Positions 55,457 to 63,636 of a DNA stretch of 64,000 nt are shown here, one piece after another; the first letter of the stretch is position 1, and the number at the start of each line of letters is the position of its first letter. The position numbers and the translations under genes were made by a program. The DNA is from Lachnospiraceae bacterium (GTDB lineage: Bacteria > Bacillota > Clostridia > Lachnospirales > Lachnospiraceae), in the NCBI GenBank assembly GCA_910574865.1, contig CAJTDN010000014.1, positions 61,630-125,629 on the forward strand, written 5' to 3'. Below the pieces are notes generated by a model. The model searched no databases and was not told the origin of the DNA. It saw only the letters and a program-made list of their open reading frames with translations.

Positions 55457-55951
55457 ATGAACAAAAGTATTTATTTTGAACAGAGACAGGAAGGTTACAA
55501 AAAGGTTCTGGAGGAAATCAAAACCAATGCCGCCGGACGCAGCGATTTCGAGAATGCCATTACCGAGCATATCTACCGCTGGTGGGCAGACTGGAAGCCG
55601 GATTATGAAGGATGGCTCAAGTGTGCTGACAGTCTTTATGCGGATTCCGCCATCATTGATAACATCGGTGCCGAACCTCAGGTCTACAAGGATTACCGCG
55701 CGTCCATGAAAGGCCAGAGGGATGCTTTTGACATGGATATGGGACCCATTCAGACATTTGTCGTGGAAGGTGACACGGTCGCTTTCAATTACAGAATGTA
55801 TATGACCCCGAAGGCCGACACGGGAACCATGAAAAAGGGGGAGTCGATTGTGCTGAAAGTTTCCGAGTTCAATACATTTGCCGACGTGGACGGATATGAT
55901 GAGCCGATGGTAGTTCATCTGCAGCTATTAGCTACCGGTTTAAAAGGGTAA
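55457..55951 (+). CDS. SnoaL-like (NTF2-fold) protein
   Basis: A 164-residue protein with an NTF2/SnoaL-like pattern, a small cone fold used by isomerases, cyclases and polyketide enzymes. The ATG follows GGGAGGTA. Typical segments are a first helix (ENAITEHIYRWWADWKPDYEGW), the strand YADSAIIDNIG, and VEGDTVAFNYRMYMTPKADTG and FNTFADVDG. Length is normal, and it appears intact. After it, the peptide KKMDIIDTQAHIGSG at 55957 looks like the start of a broken amidohydrolase gene. Substrate and role are unknown. Confidence 0.7.
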   Translation: MNKSIYFEQRQEGYKKVLEEIKTNAAGRSDFENAITEHIYRWWADWKPDYEGWLKCADSLYADSAIIDNIGAEPQVYKDYRASMKGQRDAFDMDMGPIQTFVVEGDTVAFNYRMYMTPKADTGTMKKGESIVLKVSEFNTFADVDGYDEPMVVHLQLLATGLKG

Positions 55952-55956
55952 AACCT

Positions 55957-56193
55957 ATGAAAAAAATGGATATTATTGACACGCAGGCTCATATTGGTTC
56001 CGGGCTTGGATGTCGTTGAGGCGTGTTGCCTTCTGTACACCGACGCTAGTATCGTAGGAATTATATTAAACACGATAGGAACACTTTTTACATTATGGAC
56101 GATATTTAGCACAAGAAGTAGCATGGCGGGAAATATGCCTCTTCACGACTTTGCGACCTCACCCATAGGGATTTCAAGGGTTTTCAAGGAAGA
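55957..56193 (+). pseudogene. Fragment resembling an amidohydrolase start, decayed
   Basis: An ATG at 55957 opens MKKMDIIDTQAHIGSG, the metal-site beginning of many amidohydrolases (D-x-H-x-H with one His changed to Gln), but a stop follows within 20 codons. The remaining sequence to 56193 shows short open frames without recognisable motifs. Very tentative. Confidence 0.25.
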
Positions 56194-56541
56194 TTGGAAA
56201 AGTCGTTGAAGTATTATGAGTCAACGATAAACACAATGTTGTCGGACATAAACAAGGATGTCAGGCACATTGTGACAGATGATATTCGCTGTTATTTGAC
56301 GGATTACCAAGAGAGGAAGAAATCGAGCAAGGTAACGATTGACAATATTCGGCGCATTCTTTCGAGTTTCTTTTCTTGGCTTGAAGATGAAGATTATATA
56401 TTGAAAAGCCCGGTTAGGCGTATTCATAAAGTCAAAACGGGGACATGCATAAAAGAAACGTATTCGGATGAAACCATGGAGCTTATGCGTGATAACTGCA
56501 CGGAGCTTCGAGATTTGGCAATCACAAATTTGCTTGGGTGA
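56194..56541 (+). pseudogene. Site-specific tyrosine recombinase, N-terminal remnant
   Basis: The 115-residue open frame matches the SAM-like N-terminal domain of phage/ICE tyrosine integrases (KSLKYYESTINTMLSDI, KVTIDNIRRILSSFFSWLEDEDYI, SPVRRIHKVKTG) and begins the catalytic domain (ETYSDETMELMRDNC). It ends at LLG, just before the expected catalytic Arg box (STGMRVGEL). The 5' end also lacks a normal start. So only about one third of the gene remains and it cannot be active. Confidence 0.8.
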
Positions 56542-56743
56542 GTAATGAGAAGAAATTTATTCCTTCTATTGCGAACATAATAGGGACAGATTTATCAACT
56601 ATAATATAGTCAGGACGGGACAATTTGCATACGGTTCTGTTACGTCCAGAAATGGGGAGAAAATCTCGGTTGCTTATCTGGAAGGATAGGATTGCGTTGA
56701 AGCAGAGGATAAATGGTTAATTGATGATTACCCCAGAGGGCTT
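56542..56743 (+). other. No gene recognised
   Basis: An AT-rich stretch with many stops. One open segment (about 56610-56690) encodes VRTGQFAYGSVTSRNGEKIS but matches no family I can name. Probably the decayed end of a transferred gene. Confidence 0.4.
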
Positions 56744-57129
56744 ATGAAATACGCAGAAGTAAAATTGATGCCATTAGCAGCAGATGACCGCGAACAGTTC
56801 ATTCTTGATAATCAGTGGTCATTTAAGCATGGTGCTTTGATAGAATTTGGTGAGAGGGATAACCACATAGATGAAGATGGCGAGATTATCTCCCGTAAAA
56901 CCATTGAAATGTGCATGGATGCAGAGGGAGCCGAAACATATCGGATCATATCAGATGGCAAGGTTGTCGGCGGAGTTATTCTTCACATTGACAATCAAAC
57001 ACATAACAATGAATTGGATACCCTGTTTGTTTTGCCTGACGCACATAGCAAGGGCATAGGTTATGGAACTTGGCTCCCGATGAAGGACCTGACGAAATGT
57101 TCCATTTTATTAAAATTATGAAATCATAA
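56744..57129 (+). pseudogene. GNAT acetyltransferase, internally deleted
   Basis: The first 107 codons match a GNAT acetyltransferase (VKLMPLAADDREQFILDNQW, VGGVILHIDN, LDTLFVLPDAHSKGIGYGTWL with the acetyl-CoA loop). Then the frame jumps: in the other frame the sequence ends DEGPDEMFHFIKIMKS, the normal C-terminus of this family, to TAA at 57127-57129. About 35-40 residues between are missing, with loss of frame. An uninterrupted but wrong-frame end gives a 125-residue product. The gene is dead, or at best makes a truncated protein. Confidence 0.75.
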
Positions 57130-57144
57130 TTCGGGGGTTCAAAT

Positions 57145-57451
57145 ATGACAAAAGATACTCTGGAAAAGTTCTTTCAGCGGTATGAACGCTTCTTTATGCA
57201 GTCGATTAACGGAGAAATTGATGGTGATGAGATGTCGGAGTTATATGCATCTGAGTTTATTGCGGCTTCACTGCGTAGCCAATGTAGCATGGAGAGCCTA
57301 ATACGAAGTGGCAGATACACAGCAGGTCGATATTGATTTTGATGTGCATTATCTCATGCAGGAATTGGATGGAAAACTACGTATATTTGGGTAGATTTCT
57401 GGAAATGAACAAGAACTGCTAAAAAAATATGGAATAATTGAAAAGGATTAG
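57145..57451 (+). pseudogene. NTF2-like gene remnant with frameshift and nonsense codon
   Basis: Starts MTKDTLEKFFQRYERFFMQS behind GGGGG and runs to a break near 57275-57300. The downstream frame continues TQQVDIDFDVHYLMQE and KLRIFG, then has TAG where Trp is expected, followed by ISGNEQELLKKYGIIEKD and a second TAG (57449-57451). This is typical of DUF4440/SnoaL-like small proteins. A deletion and a nonsense mutation make it a pseudogene. Confidence 0.65.
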
Positions 57452-57453
57452 CT

Positions 57454-57981
57454 GTGCGGGAAATGGGAACGCCGGATTATATCATTGGAATAACAAACCA
57501 GATTCGAAAAACAATCGGAAAAACATTCGGGGATGAAGTTGAAGTGGTTCTGAAAGAACGAGAAGAGCCATCCTTATGGCGTTGCCCGAAATGCGGCAGG
57601 GAGTTTAAGAAAAGGAACCAGAGCCATTATTGCGGTGAAAAGCCTAAAACGATTGACGAGTATATTATGATGCAGGATGAGGGAAAGCGGGCAGATCTCC
57701 GCCTGATTTATCAAACACTAAAAGATACGCTTCCTGAAGCAGAAGAACGCATATCATGGAGTATGCCCACATTTTGGAAAAACCGCAATCTTCTTCAATT
57801 TGCCGCTTCAAAAAACCACATTGGGTTTTACCCGGGAGCGGAAGCAGTCGCGGCGTTCCGGGAAGAATTATTGCAATACAAAACGGATAAAGGAACAATA
57901 CGGATTCCTTATGGGAAAGTAGACTCAGATTTGATTGCAAGGATTGCAAAATGGTGTCTGGAAACAAGGCATCATGTATAG
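57454..57981 (+). CDS. DUF1801 protein with zinc ribbon and truncated DUF1905 N-terminus
   Basis: A 175-residue protein. Residues 1-37 (MGTPDYIIGITNQIRKTIGKTF) match the C-terminal half of a DUF1905 domain, whose first half is missing. Next is a short zinc-ribbon (CPKCGREFKKRNQSHYCG, C-x2-C-x11-H-x2-C). A DUF1801/YdhG-like domain follows (LRLIYQTLKDTLPEAEERISWSMPTFW, HIGFYPGAEAV, IRIPYGKVDSDLI), related to frataxin-like iron proteins. Start is GTG at 57454 or ATG at 57463, neither with a good ribosome binding site. The core domain is intact. It may be functional or an early pseudogene. Confidence 0.7.
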   Translation: MREMGTPDYIIGITNQIRKTIGKTFGDEVEVVLKEREEPSLWRCPKCGREFKKRNQSHYCGEKPKTIDEYIMMQDEGKRADLRLIYQTLKDTLPEAEERISWSMPTFWKNRNLLQFAASKNHIGFYPGAEAVAAFREELLQYKTDKGTIRIPYGKVDSDLIARIAKWCLETRHHV

Positions 57982-58020
57982 ATTATGGGAGGAGCAGGAT
58001 GGAAAAAGAAAAAGTATTTG

Positions 58021-58710
58021 CTATGAGTGTGGCAAAGGCCTATCCGCTTTCTTTTCCGCGATTGCCGCCGCGATTTCATCGACTTCCTTTTTGCCCAGCT
58101 TGTATCCGAAGCCGAACACGAGACCGCCGATCAGGCAGAAGGCCGCCGGGAGTATCAGCACGCAGACGATGATGCCGGCGGCGTACATCTTTTTCTTGCC
58201 AATCGCGTTTGCCAGCAGCGGCGCGATAATCATGCCCGGGATCATGCCGAACATCGAGATGCCGGAAACGCCGGCCATGAGGGAGAGGTCGCCCATGATA
58301 TAGGTGAAATAGTACGCGTTCGCGCCCATCGCCACCTGGCCGCCGACCACGCAGAGCAGGGCCGCGACAAATGTCACGAACACGGGCTTGGAAAATAGGA
58401 AGCCGATTAATTCCCTGAAGCCGTATTTTTCCTCTTCCGTCCCTTCAAACGCGACGCGCTCCTTCACGCCGAGCGCGCCTACGACGGAGCCGACGAGTGT
58501 TACTGCCATGGCCCCGAAAATCAGCACGTAATAACTTTGCAAGGTGCCGGCGGCGACAATCATCGGGCCGACGATGCCAAGCCCCATGGAGCCGAGCGTG
58601 TAGGCGACGGACTTGACGAAGGAAAGTTGGTTCCGTTCCTTGTTGTCCGCAGTCATGACCGGCAGGAGGCTGTTCAAGGAAATTTGTGCGGCTTGCCGCA
58701 GGAGTGATTT
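58021..58710 (-). pseudogene. GPH-family (MelB-like) sugar transporter remnant
   Basis: On the minus strand an open frame encodes the middle and end of a glycoside-pentoside-hexuronide cation symporter: ISLNSLLPVMTADNKERNQL (the conserved loop), the helices VGPMIVAAGTLQSYYVLIFGAMAVTLVGSVVG and the end GGLVFGFGYKLGKKEVDEIAAAIAEKK. The first four helices are absent. Between YAAGIIVCVLILPAAF and the C-terminus about four helices also seem missing. Composition is GC-rich like the core genome, so it is a decayed host gene rather than an import. Confidence 0.8.
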
Positions 58711-58943
58711 TTTTGTCTGTATTGTCCGCCCATGTTTTTTCATAGGTGTTTTTGGAGTATATTTTTAGCGTGACCGTTCCCGTCATCCCGTAATCCATTA
58801 CCTTGGTGGAAATGTTCGTCAAGGTTGATTATTATTTGTGCGAAAATGCTTGTACATGCCCTTGTTTTATTGTTATAATGCATAAAAAACAATGACGCAT
58901 ACTGCTTGTTTTTTCCTCAATACTGCTATGGGAGGTGGCCGGG

Positions 58944-60136
58944 ATGTTGATATTTGCGGACACGTTTAACGAGATAGGGCTTTTAAGGAGCGGGAAACGA
59001 AAGGAAATGGAAGCGTTCTGGCGCGTGAATAAGATTCGGATGGGGTCGGACAAGGTGCGTCCCAGCCATTTGGAAAAGGACGTTGCGGATAACAAGGTTG
59101 AAGATTGGGAGGAAATGGCCTTGGCAGACGAAGAACAATTGCCGAGAAATGGCGGTGCCCAAGGCGGATTCGATTTTTTGGAAGCGAACATGGAACGGGT
59201 GTCGGTTCGATACAGCTATGCATATTTGCCGGACGGGGACGCGATGGCAAATCTGTTGTATCCCATTTTCATCAGCCGCTGGCACATGCCGTCCACCCAT
59301 TTTACCAAGCGTTCCGGGTGGAAATGCTACCAGCTGATTTACACCCATGCGGGGGCGGGGACGCTGAACATGGACCACCAGATTTACCAGTTGAAACCGA
59401 ACAGCCTTTGCCTGCTGGATTGCCGTACGTATCATTATTTTTATGCGTCCGGGGAGGAAGGGTGGGAATACTCTTTCGTGCATTTTGCGGGAAACACGGC
59501 GGATTATTTGTGCGGGCAGATTAAGAAAAAGGGGATTTTATATACCAATTTGAAAAATACCGTGATACAAAAACGCTACGATGCCGTTGTGTCCTTCGCG
59601 GGAAAGGGTGTGGATGCCGGCACGGTCTGTTATGGGGAGAATGCCCCAGATGTCGGCACGTCGCTTTATGCGGGAAAGGGCGCGGATATTGATACGGTCA
59701 ATGCCTCCCGCGTGAAAAACGGAGCGGATACTTTCGACGTTTTGTTTCACGGACATCTGACGGCACTCTTGATGGAACTGGCTCGTTTCAAACCGACGAG
59801 GTCGGAGATGGCCGTTCTCGCGTGGCTGTCGGAAATCCAGGTGTATATATTGGAAAATTATAATGAGGAATGGAACATCCATGACCTGGCCGTGAAATCC
59901 TGCCTAAGCGACAGCCGGTTCGCGCACGCTTTCAAGGAAATCATGGGCTGCACGCCGTTGGAATACCGGGATTAACTGCGAATCGAGCACGCGAAAGAAT
60001 ATCTGCGTGCCACGGAATTTTCCATTGAGAAAATTTGCGGGCTGACCGGATTTTTAAACATGTCGAATTTTTATAAGAAGTTTGCCGCCATACGGGCGTG
60101 ACACCGGCAAAATATCGGAAACAAAACAAGGCGTAG
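58944..60136 (+). pseudogene. AraC-family regulator, nonsense and frameshift
   Basis: Starts at ATG 58944 behind GGAGG. The first 85 residues are unusual and not clearly part of the family. Then an AraC cupin domain follows (HMPSTHFTKRSGWKCYQLIYTHAGAGTL; LCLLDCRTYHYFY; SFVHFAG) with a 60-residue Gly/Asp-rich insertion, and the first helix-turn-helix (HDLAVKSCLSDSRFAHAFKE). A TAA at 59973-59975 interrupts it just before LRIEHAKEYL. The second helix-turn-helix (SIEKICGLTGFLNMSNFYKKF) follows, then a one-base loss before GVTPAKYRKQNKA and TAG at 60134-60136. It probably controlled the adjacent sugar transporter. Confidence 0.85.
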
Positions 60137-60165
60137 TCTGTAAAACGTGAACTACGCCTGGCATC

Positions 60166-60378
60166 TTAAGGAACTGACAATTCCTGACAAGAAGCGTTAC
60201 CTTTGGTTGATGAAGCTTTTTTCCGTTCCTTGTAATCATGAATAAATGCAATGAATTCCTGGCTTTTTTGTATGCTTTTTTGTAATTCCGCTTGATTTAC
60301 TTTGTAATCAGGGTCAGGTACATATAGTTCTAATGGTTCAAAATTATAAGTGACATCATTTAAAGCAGTTTTACTCAT
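60166..60378 (-). CDS. Small hypothetical protein next to JAB gene
   Basis: A 70-residue protein starting at ATG 60376-60378 behind GGAG. The sequence is polar with a Pro/Tyr/Asp patch (FEPLELYVPDPDYKVNQAEL) and a helical Lys-rich middle (SIQKSQEFIAFIHDYKERKK). It ends in a Ser/Thr/Lys-rich tail. No family is recognised. It lies 17 bases after the JAB gene on the same strand and is presumably co-transcribed, so it may be a JAB partner or substrate. AT-rich, unlike neighbouring core genes. Confidence 0.7.
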   Translation of the reverse strand: MSKTALNDVTYNFEPLELYVPDPDYKVNQAELQKSIQKSQEFIAFIHDYKERKKASSTKGNASCQELSVP

Positions 60379-60395
60379 TAACCTCATCTCCTATT

Positions 60396-60995
60396 CTACC
60401 TATAAAATAGATTGACTTCGCTACACTTCGCCAAAAAAGTCAAGGATGCAAGATATAATTCTGTTGCGGAAGAGCTTTTATTTAACCCGTCCATACACTC
60501 CCTGAATAATCGAAAAGCTTTTTTATAATCATACTCCATGTCTCTTTTTAGATAATGCACAGTTCCTTGGTTTGAAACAACCACAATCACCTTAATCATT
60601 GGATGCAAAATGAAAAAATGGATGTCTTGCAATGAAAAGGTCTGGGTGGATGGGTGATTATGCAAAACGACGACTGCGACCGACCTCTTTGAAACGATAA
60701 TGTGGTTGGAAAGGGTATCGGCAAGTATGTCGACCTCGTGTTCCGTTCCGAGCGATACGCCAAAAGTACTTAACGGATTATCGGATTCGAGATCACAAGT
60801 GATGGCGACTTCGTTGCTGTTATTTTTTTCCTTTGAAAGTAGTAGCACGTCTTTTGCCAGTTCTTGCATGATTATATTTTGCCCATCAGTAAAACCATCA
60901 TACTTGACAAGGGGAACCTTGTCTATGGCGACATCTGTAATATAAACTTTTTTGTCTCGCCGTTTGGCCTGCTCCAATTCTTGTACATGCTTCAT
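60396..60995 (-). CDS. JAB/MPN-domain putative metalloprotease
   Basis: A 199-residue protein with a JAB/MPN (JAMM) domain, the zinc isopeptidase fold of deubiquitinases and RadC. The metal motif is LHNHPSTQTFSLQD (H-x-H-x8-D with Ser) near residues 111-124, and the upstream Glu is likely E84 or E86 in GTEHEVDIL. The first 70 residues are specific to this group. Start ATG at 60993-60995 with AGGA upstream and a good promoter at 61046-61074. Function is unknown; JAB genes in bacteria occur in mobile and defence contexts. It seems intact within a decayed region. Confidence 0.85.
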   Translation of the reverse strand: MKHVQELEQAKRRDKKVYITDVAIDKVPLVKYDGFTDGQNIIMQELAKDVLLLSKEKNNSNEVAITCDLESDNPLSTFGVSLGTEHEVDILADTLSNHIIVSKRSVAVVVLHNHPSTQTFSLQDIHFFILHPMIKVIVVVSNQGTVHYLKRDMEYDYKKAFRLFRECMDGLNKSSSATELYLASLTFLAKCSEVNLFYR

Positions 60996-61045
60996 GCTTT
61001 GTTATTCCTATCTAACTAAAATGCTTTGGTTTTTGAATTGTTTTT

Positions 61046-61074
61046 ATTATATAATACTTTTTATCAGTTCGCAA
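61046..61074 (-). promoter_or_regulatory. Promoter of the JAB gene pair
   Basis: Read on the minus strand: TTGCGA (61074-61069), 17 bases, TATAAT (61051-61046). It lies 51 bases upstream of the JAB start codon. Confidence 0.7.
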
Positions 61075-61098
61075 CTGCTAAAATGATGACCGTTACAA

Positions 61099-61152
61099 GC
61101 CATGCGGGCGTGACCCCGGCAAAATGCCGGAAACAAAATGCAGGAAACAAAA
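61099..61152 (+). pseudogene. Second copy of an AraC C-terminal end, direct repeat flanking the JAB pair
   Basis: GCCATGCGGGCGTGACCCCG and following bases match the AraC end at 60089-60131 (GCCATACGGGCGTGACACCG) with only a few differences over about 40 bases, plus an internal 16-base duplication. It encodes AGVTPAKCRKQN. The JAB pair lies exactly between the two copies, so this may be a duplication created by insertion or recombination. Confidence 0.65.
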
Positions 61153-61168
61153 CAAGGCGAAAAAATGC

Positions 61169-61197
61169 TTGACATTTCTTGTTGCGTGCCGTATACT
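61169..61197 (+). promoter_or_regulatory. Promoter of the aldolase gene
   Basis: TTGACA (61169-61174), 17 bases, TATACT (61192-61197). A leader of about 215 bases follows. It contains CTTTAAAG and GCTTTGC/GCGAAGC-like pairings and GGCGGTGTCGCCGTC, but no T-box or known riboswitch that I recognise. Confidence 0.8.
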
Positions 61198-61415
61198 ATT
61201 ACCATTCGGAATTTCAAACTTTAAAGTGCTAAAGTTTAAAGCGCGAAAGCAGAGGATGGAGATTGCGAGAGTGCTTTGCACGAAGCAATCGACTTTTATT
61301 CGTGGCGGTGTCGCCGTCAGGCGATATGGATTTTTTGTTTCACATTCTAACATGGTGGCGGGCTCGGCCTTGGTTGGACCATAACCCGGCGTGCTGGTAA
61401 GGGAGGCGTTTTATT

Positions 61416-62390
61416 ATGAAGGAGATTGAAAAGCTGATGAATTATCGTCCGGAAATCCGGGTGGTGGACGCGACGCTGCGCGACGGCGGTTTGGTGAACA
61501 AGTTTTATTTTACCGATGAGTTCGTGCGCGCGTTGTATCTGACGAACCTGCGTGCCGGCGTGGACTATATGGAGTTTGGGTACAAGGCGTCAAGGGAGAT
61601 GTTCGACGAGAGCAAGTTCGGCAAGTGGAAGTTTTGCAAGGACGAGGACATCCGTTCCATCGTGGGGGACAACGCGACGGATTTAAAAATCGCCGTCATG
61701 GCGGACGTGGGACGCTGCGATTATAAGAACGACATTCTGCCGAAAGAAGAGAGCCCGATTGACATGATTCGCGTGGCGACATATATTCACACGATTCCGG
61801 CGGCCATCGACATGATTGAGAACGCGGTTTCGAAAGGTTATGAGACTACATGTAACCTGATGGCGCTTTCCAACACACAGGAAAAGGATCTGCAAATCGC
61901 GATGGACCTGGTCGCGCAGACCGATGTCAAGACGCTTTATATCGTGGACAGTTTCGGGGCTATGTACCCGGAGCAGATGGCGCGGGTGGTGGACATGTAC
62001 ATGGAAATTGCCGCCAAGTACGGGAAAGAGGTTGGCATTCACGCGCATAATAACCTGCAGCTGGCGTTCGCCAACACAATCGAGGCGGTGGGCGACGGGG
62101 CGAATTTCCTCGATGCCACGTACAACGGCATGGGCCGAGGGGCGGGCAACTGCGCGATGGAATTGTTGCTAAGTTTTCTCAAGAACCCGAAGTACAACGC
62201 CTACCCGGTATTCCGGTTCGTGCAGGACCAGATGGTGAAGCTGAAGGAAGAGGGGACGGTCTGGGGGTATGACGTGCAGTATCTGATGACGGGAATCCTG
62301 AACCAGCACCCCCGTACGGCAATCGCGTTTACGGAGCAGGAGCGTACGGATTACGCGAACTTTTATTGTGAATTGATTGAGAAGGATTAA
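61416..62390 (+). CDS. HMGL-like aldolase (DRE-TIM metallolyase)
   Basis: A 324-residue enzyme of the DRE-TIM family (4-hydroxy-2-oxovalerate aldolase, isopropylmalate or homocitrate synthase-like). The opening VVDATLRDGGLVNKFYF is the catalytic DRDG-like motif with metal Asp. HAHNNLQLAFANTIEAVGDGANFLDATYNGMGRGAGNCAMELL carries the metal-binding His-x-His and the glycine loop. The middle (VDSFGAMYPEQMARVVDMY) is typical of 4-hydroxy-2-oxovalerate aldolases. The exact substrate is unknown, since no acetaldehyde dehydrogenase or hydratase genes are adjacent. AGGGAGG precedes the ATG; it has its own promoter. Confidence 0.85.
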   Translation: MKEIEKLMNYRPEIRVVDATLRDGGLVNKFYFTDEFVRALYLTNLRAGVDYMEFGYKASREMFDESKFGKWKFCKDEDIRSIVGDNATDLKIAVMADVGRCDYKNDILPKEESPIDMIRVATYIHTIPAAIDMIENAVSKGYETTCNLMALSNTQEKDLQIAMDLVAQTDVKTLYIVDSFGAMYPEQMARVVDMYMEIAAKYGKEVGIHAHNNLQLAFANTIEAVGDGANFLDATYNGMGRGAGNCAMELLLSFLKNPKYNAYPVFRFVQDQMVKLKEEGTVWGYDVQYLMTGILNQHPRTAIAFTEQERTDYANFYCELIEKD

Positions 62391-62398
62391 AACGGGAC

Positions 62399-62501
62399 TT
62401 GACGAAACCCCCCGCTTGTAGTATAAACAAGATAGGACAAGTGCTTGTTGCAAGTGTTCATAGTAAGTAAACGAGGAAGGTACTGCTCACGGTAAGGAGG
62501 T
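62399..62501 (+). promoter_or_regulatory. trxA promoter and family C-like leader
   Basis: TTGACG (62399-62404), 17 bases, TATAAA (62422-62427). Downstream CAAGTGCTTGTTGCAAGTGTTCATAGTAAG and ACTGCTCACGGTAAGGAGG repeat the family C motif seen before purM and the VanZ gene, with the last GGAGG as ribosome binding site. Confidence 0.65.
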
Positions 62502-62508
62502 AAATCAA

Positions 62509-62817
62509 ATGTCCATTGTAAAATTGACGACGGAGAATTTTGAACAAGAGGTGCTGCAGTCGGACCGGACGGTTTTGGTGGATTTTTATGCGGACTGGTG
62601 CGGGCCGTGCAAGATGATGTCCCCGGTCATTGACGAAATTGCCGCCGAACGGGCGGATGTCAAGGTCGGGAAACTTAATATTGATGAGGAGATGGAAGTT
62701 GCCCAAAAGTATGGCGTGATGAGCATTCCGACATTTATTGTTTTTAAGAACGGCGAGGCCGTGCAAAAGGATATGGGAGCGAAGCCGAAGGCCGCGGTGT
62801 TGGAGATGTTGAAGTAA
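62509..62817 (+). CDS. trxA: Thioredoxin
   Basis: A 102-residue thioredoxin with the active site WCGPC (ADWCGPCKMM, about residues 28-36), cis-Pro in GVMSIPTFIVFKNGE and the VGKLNIDEE strand. It reduces disulfides in the cytoplasm with thioredoxin reductase, not encoded here. Length and motifs are canonical. The ribosome binding site AAGGAGG is part of the family C-like leader. A terminator follows at 62905. Confidence 0.97.
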   Translation: MSIVKLTTENFEQEVLQSDRTVLVDFYADWCGPCKMMSPVIDEIAAERADVKVGKLNIDEEMEVAQKYGVMSIPTFIVFKNGEAVQKDMGAKPKAAVLEMLK

Positions 62818-62904
62818 GGCTGCCCTTATCCATGCCGGTGCCGGGAGGTGACGTAAGGGCTGCGTTGTCTGGCCGGGGGCCATAAAAGACGGCGAGGCGG
62901 ATGG

Positions 62905-62946
62905 AAAAACGGTTTCAGATGTTTCATGGCATCTGGGGCCGTTTTT
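62905..62946 (+). terminator. Terminator after trxA
   Basis: AAAAACGG, CAGATG, then CATCTG and CCGTTTTT form a long stem-loop with a T-rich end. Reads as a bidirectional terminator. Confidence 0.8.
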
Positions 62947-63061
62947 GCCACCTGGGGAAAGAAGGCACATAAGTGACAATGGGCGTGACATTGGCATGAA
63001 AAAGCGGAGTGGCCGACGTGCGTGCCAAAGGCGGGGACAAAAGAGGAAAGGGATTTATGGA

Positions 63062-63487
63062 ATGGGTTTATTTGATTTTTTGAAAAGAGAAGATACGGGC
63101 AAGAAAGACATGGGAAAAAAATTGACGGCGGACGTGGAATTTGAAAAAATGCGTGAAGGCACGGATTTCACGATTGAAAACCAGGACGGGAGCAAGGCCG
63201 TGGCGGGAGAGGCGGATGTGTATGAATATGTTGAGACTATGTTGGGGGACGCGGAGCAGTTCGTCACGCTTTGCGCGCCAAAGGCGCTCGGCGGGATCCG
63301 TTATGTACAAGCCTGTCTTGTGGCGGCGGGAATCGAGGTGGAAATCGGCGTGGAGGACGGGGAGGCGACGAAACTGTATTCCAAATTGTGCGGGGAGGAA
63401 GAGTTGAAAGGCATATTTGTGGATTTTTATCATGGCAGGTTCAGGCCGGAGCGGTCGCTTTATGAGCCGGTCGAGTTTTTTTGCTGA
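63062..63487 (+). CDS. Hypothetical protein
   Basis: A 141-residue protein starting MGLFDFLKREDTGKKDMGKK behind AAAGGG. The first residues (GLFDFLK) resemble small cytoplasmic proteins that begin with an amphipathic helix. The rest is acidic with a Cys in TLCAPKALGG and KLCGEE, no signal peptide and no membrane helix. No family is recognised. It is the last protein gene before the rRNA-type promoter region, possibly cotranscribed with nothing else. Confidence 0.65.
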   Translation: MGLFDFLKREDTGKKDMGKKLTADVEFEKMREGTDFTIENQDGSKAVAGEADVYEYVETMLGDAEQFVTLCAPKALGGIRYVQACLVAAGIEVEIGVEDGEATKLYSKLCGEEELKGIFVDFYHGRFRPERSLYEPVEFFC

Positions 63488-63607
63488 ATTATCGCGGGCA
63501 GGGAGTATTGCCATCTGCCAAGGCGGCGAGAATAAGGACAAAAGAGCTATCTGAAAACAAATGAAATATTCTGAATTGTATGAAAAAAATAAAAAGTAAA
63601 AAAATTG

Positions 63608-63636
63608 TTGACAATTTGCAATAAGCGTGGTAAGAT
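63608..63636 (+). promoter_or_regulatory. Probable rRNA operon promoter P1
   Basis: TTGACA (63608-63613), 17 bases, TAAGAT (63631-63636), preceded by an A/T-rich UP-like stretch. First of two strong promoters in tandem. Confidence 0.75.

Noticed and set aside
61198..61415. T-box or riboswitch in the aldolase leader
   Set aside because: Some stem-like segments are present, but the T-box signature and a terminator are missing.
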